From: Ichthyophis bannanicus
Taxonomy: Eukaryota > Chordata > Amphibia > Gymnophiona > Ichthyophiidae
Assembly: GCA_033557465.1 (NCBI GenBank)
Contig: CM066035.1
Location: 918,354,235 to 918,418,234, forward strand
Direction: 5' to 3'
Length of the DNA stretch: 64,000 nucleotides
Part shown: positions 32,578 to 42,660 of the stretch, one piece after another
How positions within the stretch are numbered: the first letter of the stretch is position 1
How the letters are laid out: each line of letters opens with the position of its first letter
The notes under the pieces: model-generated
Databases searched by the model: none
What the model was told of the DNA's origin: nothing
Seen by the model: the letters and a program-made list of their open reading frames with translations, nothing else
Translations under genes and position numbers: made by a program

Positions 32578-34581
32578 GCTTTCAGCGACAGGGACCCCAA
32601 GTTGGAGTGCAGAAGAGAGCCCCCCTCCTCAAACAGGAGCCCTGGATTGCTCCCCAATGGAATGGGAGTCTCCACCAATAGCCAAAGGAGTAGCGGGAAC
32701 CATGGTTGCCTGGGCCATCGAGGGGCTATCAGGATGAGTGAGGCCTTGTCGCGAAGGGTCCTGAACAATGTCTTAGCAATTAGTGGTGTGGGTAGGAAGG
32801 CATACATGAGGTCTTCCGACCACAAGACGAGGAACGCGTCCACCGCCACCCTGGAGGGATGGGCCTGCCGGGAGCAGAAGCAGGGCAACTGATAGTTGTC
32901 CAGATTGGTGAATAGGTCTATCTCGGGTTCCCCCCAGATCTGAAAGAGCCGGTCGTCCACACTGGGGTCCAGCTACCATTCGTGTGGTTGGAGGACCCTG
33001 CTCAATCTGTCAGCCAGTGAGTTGTTCTGGTCTGGCAGGTATACTGCCCACAGGAGTATATCCTGCCAGTCTGCATAGGAACAGCCTCTCGGTAGAGGGC
33101 ACGAGACCCTGTGCCCCCCTGTTTGTTCACAAAGAACACTGCCACCTGATTGTCCGTCTGGACTAACACTGGCTGGTGACATAGCCAGTGGCAAAAAGGC
33201 TCGGAAGGCTAAGTATATCGCCCATAGCTCCAGGAGGTTGATCTGCTGGTTCCTCTCATCCTGTGACCAGTTGCCCTGGGTGCGGAATTCTTCACAGTGG
33301 GTTCCCCAGCTGAGCAGAGAGGCATCCGTGGTGAGGACCCTTAAGGGGCTTGGGGCTTAAAAGAGCATCCCCGCCTCAAGGTATTGGAGAGTCTGCCAAT
33401 TGGCGGGTCACTGAGACTTTGTCCTGGAGGCATCCCATGGCCTGTGTACACTGGTCCCGAAGGCACCACTATGCTGCCCTCATGTGGAGGCGGGTATCTG
33501 TGGTGACGTGGACCATGGAGGCCATGTGCCCAAGTAGGCACAGGAGGAGCCGAGCGGGTACCTAGGGGTGGTGCTGTATGTCCAGGGTCAGGACCCTGAG
33601 ATGGTCAGCTCGGTCTCTGGGCAGGAAGGCTTTTGCCTGGAGGGTGTCCAGTCTTGCCCCTATGAACTCCAGACACTGTGTCGGGAGGATATGTGACTTG
33701 GAATAGTTTATCACAAACCCCAAATGTTGCAGTATCTGGATGGTGCAGTTGCCTGCTGCACCTATGAGGCCATGCCTCCTTTTATGAGTCAGTCATCCAG
33801 AAAGAGGAAGACAAAGACCCTCTGAAGGCGGAGGAAGGCAGCTACGACTATCAGGCATTTTGTGAAGACCCTTGGGGTGGAGGCAATGACGAAAGACAGC
33901 ACCCTGTATTGGTAGTGCCACGCCCCACCATGAACCGCAGGTACTGCCTGTGGTTGGGGTGAATGATGATGTGGGTAAAAGCATCCTTCAGATCCAAGGA
34001 GCATAAGGCAGCAATGTTACAAGGGAGAGCATCTTGAACTTCTCCCTCACCAGGAACTTGTTCAGGTTGTGCAGGTCGAGAATGAGCCTTAGGCCTCCTG
34101 TCCTTTTTGGCACAAGGAAGTACCTGGAGTAGAACCCCTTGCCCTTGAGATAGTGGGGTACTGGTTCCACTGCTTTGTCCTCGAGAAGACCTGTGAGCTC
34201 CTTCAGTAGAAGGTCCCAGTAAAGGGGAGACCTGAGGGGTTCTCTCAGAAAGTAAGGGGGAGGTGTCTGAATCAGATGGAGGAGGTAGCCCTCCCCGACC
34301 ACCCGACGCACCCAGGAATCGGTGGTGATAGTTAGCCACCTTTGGGCATAGTGGATCAGACATCCCCCTGTGGGCTGCTGTCCTCCTTGGGGTGGAGAGG
34401 CTATGCCCAAGGTGTCAAAAACTCCCCCCTGGCTGGCCCAGGGCTGACACCTGGGGCTTGGGAGTCTTCTGCTTATGATGGCCATGCCCATGTCCCTTGG
34501 CCTGCTGACCCTGCTGGGGAGCCAGGAAGGCCTGAAAAGGTAGTAATTTATGTAAGCAGCCCCTTTCCCAAGCCCTTCCAT
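32560..34581 (-). pseudogene. DIRS-A reverse transcriptase, RNase H and methyltransferase-like region
   Basis: RT entry block YFLVPKRTGGLRLILDLHNL (about 34120), LDLKDAFTHIIIHPNHR (about 33990), an LDD catalytic box (FVFLFLDD, about 33795). RNase H end LADRLSRVLQPHEW (about 32995). Then WGEPEIDLFTNLDN and DAFLVLWSEDLMYAFLPTPLI (32770-32960), a conserved DIRS segment that has been compared with Dam-type methyltransferases. Multiple frameshifts and stops. Confidence 0.8.
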
Positions 34582-34599
34582 CAGGGAAGGGCAGTGGTG

Positions 34600-36366
34600 T
34601 TTTTAGAGAGCCTGGTCCTTGTCATGAACTCATTCTCCAGCTTGACAGCCTTGTCAGTAATGGGTTTGCCAACGAGGTTCTCTCCTTGGCATGGGACATC
34701 GACTAATTTGTCCTGAACCCATTGCTCAAGATCGGACGACTGTAGCTAAACTTGGCATTGGACGTCGATGCCTGCCATCACTATTTGAGCCGCCAACTCA
34801 AAGCCGTCATAGGCTGCCCAAGACATAAACTTGGAGCAGTCACGGACGGCCTTGGCCAAGTTCTTGAACCACTGCAGGGGTTCCTCAGACAGATCAGCCG
34901 AGAACCCGGTAATTTCCTTTGCCGGGTCTCTCAGGTACATGCCCATGTACAGCTGGTAGGTCTGGATACAGCCGATGAGCATCAATGCCTGGGAACACTT
35001 TCTGCCAAGGGCATCCAAGGTGTCTGCTTCCCTGCTCGGAGGCACCGAGGACTGCGTTTTCCAGTCGACGCATGGCCGACTCCACCACCATGAAGTTATG
35101 CAGCAGCTGTGATTTCTGGAAGCCCAAGCTCTGACAGACTCGATACATCGAGTTGAGCTGCTTGCTCACCACCAGCACCGATGCCAGTGTCTCCCACATA
35201 TGGAGCATTAGCAATTCAGGATGGGAGGGATGAGTACTGTAAGTGATTCCCTCGGAGGAGCCTTGTACTGGAGGATTTCTAGCTCCCCCGCCCGAGGGTC
35301 CTCCTCTGATTCCATCAGGAACGCTAGGGCCTTAGACATGTTTGTGATGAATGCCATTTCCTCTGGCGTAGACTGCCACTGGGGCTCTGAAGTGGGAGAG
35401 CCTGAGGGGACATCGCGATGGCGAAGGGTGTCGGGCGATTCCTCGTCCTCCGTCTCCCACTCGGAGTAGTCCGTCGAGGACTCGATGGAAGGCTGGTCTG
35501 CGGGCCACGGGGCTGACCCCGGCCCGCGGCTCTCAGAGGCTCCACGGCTGACATTGAGCTCACTGGCTGGGGACAATCACGGCCCTGTCGAGCAGGAACC
35601 GGATCAAGACCTCGACTGAGGATCGACTCGAGGCCGAAGAGTCTCAAGGATTGGCTCAGCCTCCGGAGACATCTTTGACGTTGAGAGCCCGGTGGTCGGG
35701 GCAGAGGAACCAGTCATACCGGACAACAGTGCCTGCTGCTGGTCCATGAAGGCAGACAAACTGCGCTCCAGGGCCACCATTCTGGACTCCAGGCCAGAAG
35801 ACTTCACAGCCATAGGCACGGGCACTGAAGGAATCAGGCCAGACGCCGATTTCCCCGAAGGGGAATCCTCGATGAGGATGGTGTGTGGCGACAGAGGCTG
35901 GTCTGAAGTCAAGTCCTTTCGGGGGACCTTTGCAGACTGCTCCCTCTCCGATCCCTCTGATGAACGTCTCAGACTGCAGGACCTGGCTCAGGACACACCC
36001 GGTCGGTCGGATCCATCCAGGGACGCCACCTTCGAGGTCTTCTTCTTCTTCTTGGGTTCCCTCAAGGAAGACCCCCCTCTCTGAAGAACCACGGCACTGC
36101 TTGGGCTTCATAGAGCTGCCCTGAGATGCCATGGCATCAGATAAGGCCCTGGCCTTCAGAGGTACTGGGGACTCAGGGAAAAACTTATTGTGCTGCTGCT
36201 GGCGGCTCTTGAGGACCTTGTTTTTGCAGAGAATGCATGCCGTGGAGTCATAGTCCAGCCCAAGACTATGAAGGCAGCAGTCTTGTGTGTGGTAGCATCT
36301 CCCAAAGGCTTTCTTTGAAAGCTGGGGGGATGCTTCCACGAGGGCTCCATTGGTGACGTCACCCAT
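34600..36366 (-). pseudogene. DIRS-A gag-like protein
   Basis: The N-terminal part near 36170-36310 has spaced cysteines and histidine (CYHTQDCCLHSLGL...CILCKNK), a zinc-finger-like motif. Later segments include ESSTDYSEWETEDEESPDT, the acidic LEILQYKAPP, LNSMYRVCQSLGF and VVESAMRRLENAV (35060-35210), and AAYDGFELAAQIVMAGI (34760-34810). The same order is found in copy 4. It is split over several frames. Confidence 0.7.
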
Positions 36367-36407
36367 ATGTGAGGACTGACTTCCTGCTTGTTCCCAGAGA
36401 ATACACA
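36250..36407 (-). repeat. DIRS-A copy 2, 5' terminal repeat
   Basis: Inverted partner of the left end: contains gtcacccatatgtgaggact and ends ttcccagagaatac. RTE sequence follows at 36408. Confidence 0.8.
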
Positions 36408-37178
36408 GTATTCTTCAACAACATTATAAATGAAAGGCATCGATTTTCTTCTTGTCTATCTTTTTCACTCTCCAACTTCCAGATCCATATGATGTTACTG
36501 AAAATACCATGGCTTTGACAAGTTGATCTTTGTATGGAGAGATACATCTTTGCTCTTGAGAATTTTGTCTAGATCCTTCATTGCCATTCTACCAAGAGAA
36601 ATGTGCCATTAGATTTCTTTATTGATTGATCCAAGCAGGTTAAAGTCCTCCTCTATTTCCATTTCTTCTCCATCATCAATGAACTTATTGATTTTGTAAG
36701 TTCTCCATTTATTTGTCTTCTTCATGTTAAGATGCAGGCCCATTTTAAGACTATGTTCCTTCATCTTGAGAAGCAAATCTTTTAGATTGTCTTCACTTTC
36801 GGCCAGTAATGTGGTATCATCAGCATAGGGAAGATTGTTGATGAGTCCTCCTCCAATCTTCATACCTCAGTTGTCTTCATACAGTCCTGCTTCTCTGATG
36901 ATTTGTTCTGCATATAAACTAAACAGGTATGCAGCCTTGTATACCTTTGCTGATTTTAAACCATTCTGCTTCTCCTTGTCCCATTTGAGCTGTTGCTTCT
37001 TGATCAATGGAAAGGTTGTGCATGAGAACTATCAGGTGTCCTGGTATACCCCTGCTTCTTAATGTTTCTCATGATTTACACAGTCAAAGGCCTTGCTGTA
37101 GTCAATAAAACACATATAGATATCCTTTTGGTAGTTTGTCTTTTCAAGAATGCATCTCATCTTATATCCCAGATTTTC
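36408..37178 (-). pseudogene. RTE/BovB-like LINE reverse transcriptase
   Basis: The - strand shows MYMCFIDYSKAFDCVNHEK-like RT block 3 (about 37070-37130, reading IYMCFIDYSKAFDCVNHE), then LINNLPYADDTTLLAESEDNLKDLL with the YADD box (about 36800), LHLNMKKT, and the post-RT part near 36410-36540. It is interrupted by DIRS-A on the left and by a hAT element on the right. Whether it continues past 40430 is unclear. Confidence 0.82.
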
Positions 37179-37249
37179 CTCTAGTCCAATGCTTCCCAAA
37201 CTTTTTTCTGGTGTGAATTTTAGCAGAGGAAAATTCATGTGACCCCAGA

Positions 37250-37473
37250 TACTAATCAAATAAGACTATTACTCACAGAACATAAATATAAAAATATAAA
37301 TCACGTTCTCTGTTTCACTGTTCATGAAACCTGTTTAATGTATACCAAGTTTATTGTCCTGTTCATTGTAAGCACAGATCAATTATTTGAGACGTGTAGT
37401 TTTTATGTTCATTGTAAACCGCGCTGATGACGAATAGCGCGGTATAAAAGAAACTGTAAATAAATAAATAAAT
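37250..37473 (+). mobile_element. L2 3' end inside the hAT
   Basis: Ends with the L2 tail hairpin (gtaaaccgcgctgatg, gcgcggtataaaag) and taaataaataaataa. The same tail occurs at 42400-42470. Confidence 0.7.
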
Positions 37474-38150
37474 ATGCAAATCTATACTTTTTAAAGTAAT
37501 TATTCAATATGCTCAACATGCCCGAGACATATGGGCTTAGACGTTATGACACAGCTTCTTGAATATTTGTAATGTGGGCAGGGCTGGTATTAGACATAAA
37601 GGGGACCCAGGCAGAAACTGATGAGGGTGCCTCAAAGTCCACCTACAGGTTATGCCTCTTTCAGCCTAAGGCAGACAAAGGCTCCCTTTGGCATGGGGTC
37701 CCAGGACAATTGTTCTGTTTGCCAGTCCTGAGTGTGGAGGCTGAGCACCTGGGAGGCAGTGTGTGTATGTGTGTCTTTATGTGCAGGGGCTGAGTGTCTG
37801 GGAGCAGTGTGTGGGTTTGTGTGTGTAAAGATGTTATCGATAAGTGACCAGGGACAACATGTGTATGTATGAAGCTGAAGAAAGCACAGCTTGCTAGTGG
37901 GCTTTGAGGTCCCCTACTGAAGTTTTATCCTGAGTTGGTCTCCAGCCATATCTATCAACAGTCCTGGCAGATGTACATTCCAAAAACTCATTTACTCCAA
38001 TCACTAAATAGAAAATAAAATTCCTTTTTCTACCTTGTTTTCTGGCCATTTTATTTTTCTAGTCATTTGGCTCTAGTTTCTGCTTCTCTGTCCTCTTTTA
38101 GCTCTTTTTTCTAGGGTCACCTGTCTACTTGCCATTTCTTCTCTCTCGTG
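37474..38150. other. Interior of the hAT, no gene
   Basis: No coding potential. A short gtgtgt-rich stretch lies at 37760-37830. The rest is featureless. Confidence 0.5.
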
Positions 38151-39790
38151 TCTTCACCATCATCACCTACATCAGTCTGTAACACTAATCTTTCTTTTCA
38201 GTTTTCTTCCTTCTTTTACCATTTAGTTGTCATTCTCCTGCTGTTTACTGCATTTATCCACAGCTTTCCATCACTTTCCCTCATCCAGCCCTCCTATTCC
38301 CAAGCCTCTTATTGCCCAGTCTTTTACTAACTCTCCCCATGTGTCCAGCAACTTCCCTCTTTCCTCTCTCACCTTCCCCATCCAGAGTCTCTCTCTCTTC
38401 CATGTTCATTAGTTCCCTTCTATTACTACTAATCATTTGTATAGCGCTATCCTACAGACATGTCCAGCATCACTTCTGTCTCCCTAGTTCCCACTCCCCC
38501 TTCTTTTCTGTCTCCATAGACTTACCCTTACTGTACAGTCTCACCAGTTGTTGCACCCTCCATGTCCAGCATTTCTTCTTTCTTGCCTACCCCAGGAACC
38601 CCCTCAATGTTAGACATCTCATGTCTGTCTCCCACCTCCCATTCCATCATCTTCTGTTTCCATAGTTTCCCCCCATGATCGTTATCTCCTGTATTTCCCT
38701 AGTCCTCCCCTCCCATCTCCAGTATCTCATCTGTTTCCCGAGTTCCTCCACAAAGGTCATTATTTCCTCTGTCTCACGTCATCTTCCCACATATCTAGCA
38801 TCTCCTGTCTCCCTGCCCAGTATCCCCCCCCCCCACCATATCAAGCCTAACTATCTTCCTCCCTTTCCTGTCCAGAATCTCCTCTGTCTACCTCATTCCC
38901 CCTCCCCCATGTCCAACATCTCCTCTGCCTCCTTGTCCTATACCACCCCTAAATCAAGAATCTCCCTGCCATAAAACCTATTCCATTCCCCATCATGTCT
39001 AGCGTCCTCCATATTTCCCCTTCCCTGGTGGCCCACCATCCAACCTTCCTTCACCTTCATCACTGGTCTAGCACCTTCCCCCAGTCCTGCACCATCTTGT
39101 AGACAAAAATTAAATTGAAACCCGAAGAAGCCAGGCTCTGCATGCAGCGCAAGAACAGAAAAATGAACTGATACAGTTCCCCCTGTTCTGTGCAAATTAA
39201 AAAGATGGAACATATAAAATCTATAAAGCGTCATATTCCAGTCATTAACTGAAAATAAATTATTTACCTTTGTGTTCTGGCTATTTTAATTTTTCTAATT
39301 GTCTTGGTCCCAGTGTCTGGATTATGTGTCCTATCTTTTCTTAACTCTCTTTTTCCGAGACTGAAGTCTATCTGCCACTTCTCTCCCCCCAAGCTCTTAT
39401 TCCTATCTTTACTAACTCTCCCCCAAATCCAGCATCTTCCCTCCACTACATGCTCTCTGCCCAGTGTCTTCCCCCTCTCTCACCCTCATCCAGTGTTTCC
39501 CCCTTTCTCTCCCCCTCCCAGCCCAGTGTCTGTCTCCTCTCTAAACCTTCCAACCCAACGTCTTCCCCTTCTGTCTCTCCTTCACATTTGCATCTCCCCC
39601 ATATTCTCTAACCCCCAAGTCTAGCATCTCCCTTATCTCTCTCCCTAGCCTCATTATCTCTATCTCCCTTGGCCCTTCCTCCCCACATCTAGCATCACCT
39701 CTCTGTCTCCCTATGATCCCCTCCTATGTCCAGCATCACCCCTCTGTCACCCAATGTCTCTCCCCCCCCCCCCACGTCCAGCATCTCCTC
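38150..39790 (+). repeat. C/T-rich degenerate minisatellite
   Basis: Repeated blocks of the form atgtccagcatctcctct and gtctccct recur at irregular 40-60 bp spacing (for example near 38460, 38560, 38905, 39685, 39730, 39775). Poly-C runs occur at 38825 and 39763. The open frames that cross it are low-complexity serine/proline/leucine and not credible genes. Confidence 0.7.
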
Positions 39791-39937
39791 AGTCTCCCTC
39801 CACCTCCGTGTCAAGGATCTTCTGTTTTTCTTCCTTCCTCTTGCTGATATTCCAATCTCTCAACCCATGTAACAGAACTTTATGTCTCAACCTAAGCCCT
39901 CCTCTCTGCCACCCACTGCCTTTAATCACAGATGGAA

Positions 39938-40310
39938 CAAGCTCGGAAGATCACCTCGTCAAATCTAGCCTACTGGTAATAAAGGTACTACAAGCACAGG
40001 GCCTTTCTGATACAAGCATACACATCTCTAAGACCTTGCCGGCTCCCACGCTCTCTGACACATATTTGTCATGTCAGAGAAAGTGGGACAAGGAGGGCGG
40101 CAGGGTCTTATAGGCACACATACACCTCTAAGACTCTGCCAACCCACCCTGTCCTGCAATCTCTGATGCGACAAGTATGCGTCAGAGAGAGTGGGACAGG
40201 GAGGGCCGGGAGGGTCCTAGAAGCACGCACACATTGTATCAGGAAGGCCCCTCGCTTGTACCACCTTTATTACCGGTGGGTTGGATTTGATGCGAGGTGG
40301 TCTCCTGGGG
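39938..40310. repeat. Imperfect foldback with nested hairpins
   Basis: 39945-40045 pairs with 40205-40305 as an imperfect inverted repeat (ggtaataaaggta against tacctttattacc-like sequence). Between them are two smaller hairpins built on ctctgacac...gtcagag and ctctgatgcg...cgtcagag. It could be a MITE nested in the hAT. Confidence 0.6.
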
Positions 40311-40559
40311 CATGCCTGAAAACCCAATTCACCCCTGCCTGGAACCCGACAGGTGACTGCGACCCTAAAGGAGGATTTTGTGACTCCATTTGGGTTTGCA
40401 ACCCACAGTTTGGGAAACACTGCTCTAGTTTCATTTATTCTCTTCTATTGCTCCCTCAAGTCTGACTCATTTTTCTCAGTGCTCTCCTGTAGAGTGCCAA
40501 CCCAGAGGGAGAGGGATGGAATTGTTGGCCAGTACCATGTAATCCCTTCTTAAGAGTTG

Positions 40560-41275
40560 GAGGGGTGACCAAATCAACCCATGCATTCCACCTCTCCCCC
40601 AGGCTGACAGCAGGATGCCCCTGTACAAGTCGTTGGTGAGGCCTCACTTTTTGTGTTCAGTTTTGGAGACCATATCTCACAAAGGATATAAAAAGACTTG
40701 AAACGTTTCAGAAGAAAGCGACCAAAATGATTTGGAGCCTGTACCAATAGACATATGAATTTAGACTTGAAGACAAATATATATACCCTGGAGGAGAGAA
40801 GGGACAGGGGAGATATGATGCAGACGGTCAAATACTTAAAAGGTATTAATGAACAAACAAACCTTTTTCAAAGAAAGGGAAGCTGAAAAACTAGAGGGCA
40901 TATGATGAAGCTGCAAGGCGGTAAACTTAAAAGCAACTTCAGGAAATACTTTTTCACTGAAAGGGTGGTGGATGCTTGGAATGCCCTCCCGATGGAGATG
41001 GTGGGGGCAAACACAGTGCCAGAATTCAAAATGGCATGGACAGAAAGTGAATCCCTATATAGCAAAAGGATGAAATCAAAGCAAACTTAAATATCTTTTA
41101 TACTTCAATAAATAGAGATGGGCTGACTTGCATAGAGCGGCAGGTACAACACTAAAAACAGGCATAGAGGGGGGGTGACCTGCATGGAGCAGCAGTTACA
41201 ACCACTCTAGCCACCTTACGGGGCAGACTAGATGAACCATGCTGGTCTTTATATGCCGTCATATACTATGTTACT
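40560..41275 (+). pseudogene. CR1-C LINE, 3' end
   Basis: C-terminal CR1 ORF2 with stops: MPLYKSLVRPHFLCSVLE-like start (40617), YTLEERRDRGDMMQTVKYLKGIN (40790), RKYFFTERVVDAWNALPMEMV (40935). It is followed by a longer 3' UTR than CR1-A with an internal near-duplicate of about 60 bp (41115-41210), and ends tatactatgttact. A DIRS-A begins at its end. Confidence 0.8.
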
Positions 41276-41731
41276 GTATTTCTCCGGGAAGAAGCAGGAA
41301 GTCAGTCCTCACTATGGGCGACGTCGGCACCGACAGACCCGCGCGGTGAACACTCCCCAGCTTTCACAAAAAGCCTTTGGGAGTTAGACCATGCATACGT
41401 GATCACCTTCCCGCCCAAGTGGGCTAGTCTTTTTTTCTGCAGAACCCATCGGACGTTTTGTCTGCACCCGGGAAAATGTTGGCATTTGTCTCTCTTTTTT
41501 CTTTATTCTTTCATCTGGTCACATACCATCACCTTCTCAGTTCCCGTAACCACTGCTGCCTTGGTGTCACATTTTTTGGGGGTACTTTCTTCTTTTTTCC
41601 TGTCCTTCGGTGCACAGGATTTTTCTCACACCCTCCCTAACCAGGACCTTGGAGTTTGATCTCACGGGTACTATTTTCCCTGCTATGTCCTTGGTTAGTG
41701 ATTTTAAGCAGTGTGACCATTGCAGGCACAC
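41276..41731 (+). other. DIRS-A copy 4: 5' terminal repeat, leader and gag start
   Basis: Starts tctccgggaagaagcagg and contains gtcagtcctcactatggg, matching the 5' end of copy 2. Gag starts near 41684 (MSLVSDFKQCDHCRH), with the first cysteine pair of its zinc motif. It is cut by an L2 insertion at 41732. Confidence 0.75.
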
Positions 41732-42470
41732 CCCTTTTGAAGCAGCTACACTGGCTTCCCATACAGGCCAGCATCATCTTCAAGACAGTGCTACTTACAT
41801 TCAAAGCGGTCAATAACCTCTCCTCCTCCTCACTAACCGACCTCATCCAAACCATAACCCCTAATAGATCAAGAAGATTTACAGCAACAAACACACTAAT
41901 AATTCCGAGATAATTAACAAGATGCACAGCGACAACAGCAAAGGGCCTTCAGATTCTGTGCCCCAAGACTCTGGAATGCTCTACCTAGAAACATAGAAAC
42001 ATGATGACAGAAAAAGACCACATGGCCTATCTAGTCTGTCCTTCCATAACAACAACTACAACAGTCCACTTTTTACCTTTAGAGATCCTCTGTGTTGGTC
42101 CCATGCTACCTGCAAACATCAGAGCGATCACTAACCTAACACAGTTCAGAAAAGCCCTCAAACACTACCTTTTCCTGAAATACTTCCCAGAGAACACTGA
42201 ATCACATATTCTGATTACTTGTAGCTACACCAACACATCTATTCAGCCAGGGAACACCCTTAGCTAGGGTACTGACCACAGTTTCTCTTGTGCATTTATT
42301 CTATGACTCTAGTGTGTAAATAGTTTCCCCTGGTTATCCAAGATTTACTATCCTGTTATTTGTAAACTCAGACCTATGTACACGTTCTGATTGTTCTGTT
42401 CCCTGTAAACCGCGCTGATACCGAATAGTGCGGTATATAAGAAATTGTAAATAAATATAAATAAAAAAAA
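41732..42470 (+). mobile_element. L2 3' end in DIRS-A gag
   Basis: Post-RT L2 coding remnant (LLKQLHWLPIQASIIFKTVL, then FRKALKHYLFLKYF) and the L2 tail with taaataaa and an A run. DIRS gag resumes at 42471 in the expected place (MSRTDPHDCCMRCLG). It contains a CR1 insert at 41987-42106. Confidence 0.82.
41987..42106 (-). mobile_element. CR1-A 3' end inside the L2
   Basis: 120 bp, the reverse complement of the last part of CR1-A (compare 50090-50205). TACCT flanks both sides (41982-41986 and 42107-42111), and the L2 frame resumes after it. A third level of nesting. Confidence 0.8.
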
Positions 42471-42660
42471 TGTCCCGCACAGATCCTCATGACTGCTGCA
42501 TGCGGTGCCTCGGAGTTGATCACGATGCCTCTATCTGTTCGCTCTGTTTTCAGATAATGAGCAAGGATCGCAGAAATCGTGAAAAGCATTGAGAGATGTT
42601 GTTTGGCCTCAAGAACTTTTCTTCGGCCCCAGCTTCAAGCGTGGCATCGACACCCTAGGG
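42471..42660 (+). pseudogene. DIRS-A copy 4 gag, second piece
   Basis: Reads TDPHDCCMRCLGVDHDASICSL and then CFQIMSKDRR, completing the zinc-finger-like cysteine/histidine pattern begun at 41684. A hAT inserts at 42661 with an 8 bp duplication. Confidence 0.75.

Larger units (their letters stand above)
31000..36407 (-). mobile_element. DIRS-A retrotransposon copy 2, full length
   Basis: About 5.4 kb, reading right to left. 5' terminal repeat 36250-36407, gag 34600-36366, RT-RNase H 32560-34581, tyrosine recombinase 31360-32577, internal complementary region about 31235-31365, 3' terminal repeat 31000-31150. It lies inside an RTE-like LINE whose codons join directly when it is removed, and no target duplication is present. 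All frames carry defects. Confidence 0.88.
37187..40422. mobile_element. Non-autonomous hAT element with minisatellite cargo
   Basis: Ends caatgcttcccaaac and gtttgggaaacactg are imperfect terminal inverted repeats, and the subterminal gtttgcaacccacagtttgg is typical of hAT families. The 8 bp flanks are ctctagtc (37179-37186) and ctctagtt (40423-40430), one mismatch. No transposase frame is present. The interior holds an L2 3' end (about 37250-37473), a C/T-rich tandem array and a foldback. Confidence 0.75.

Noticed and set aside
38148..39624. Several + strand frames of 60-117 codons rich in S, P and L
   Set aside because: They lie in a C/T-rich tandem array; the open state follows from composition.
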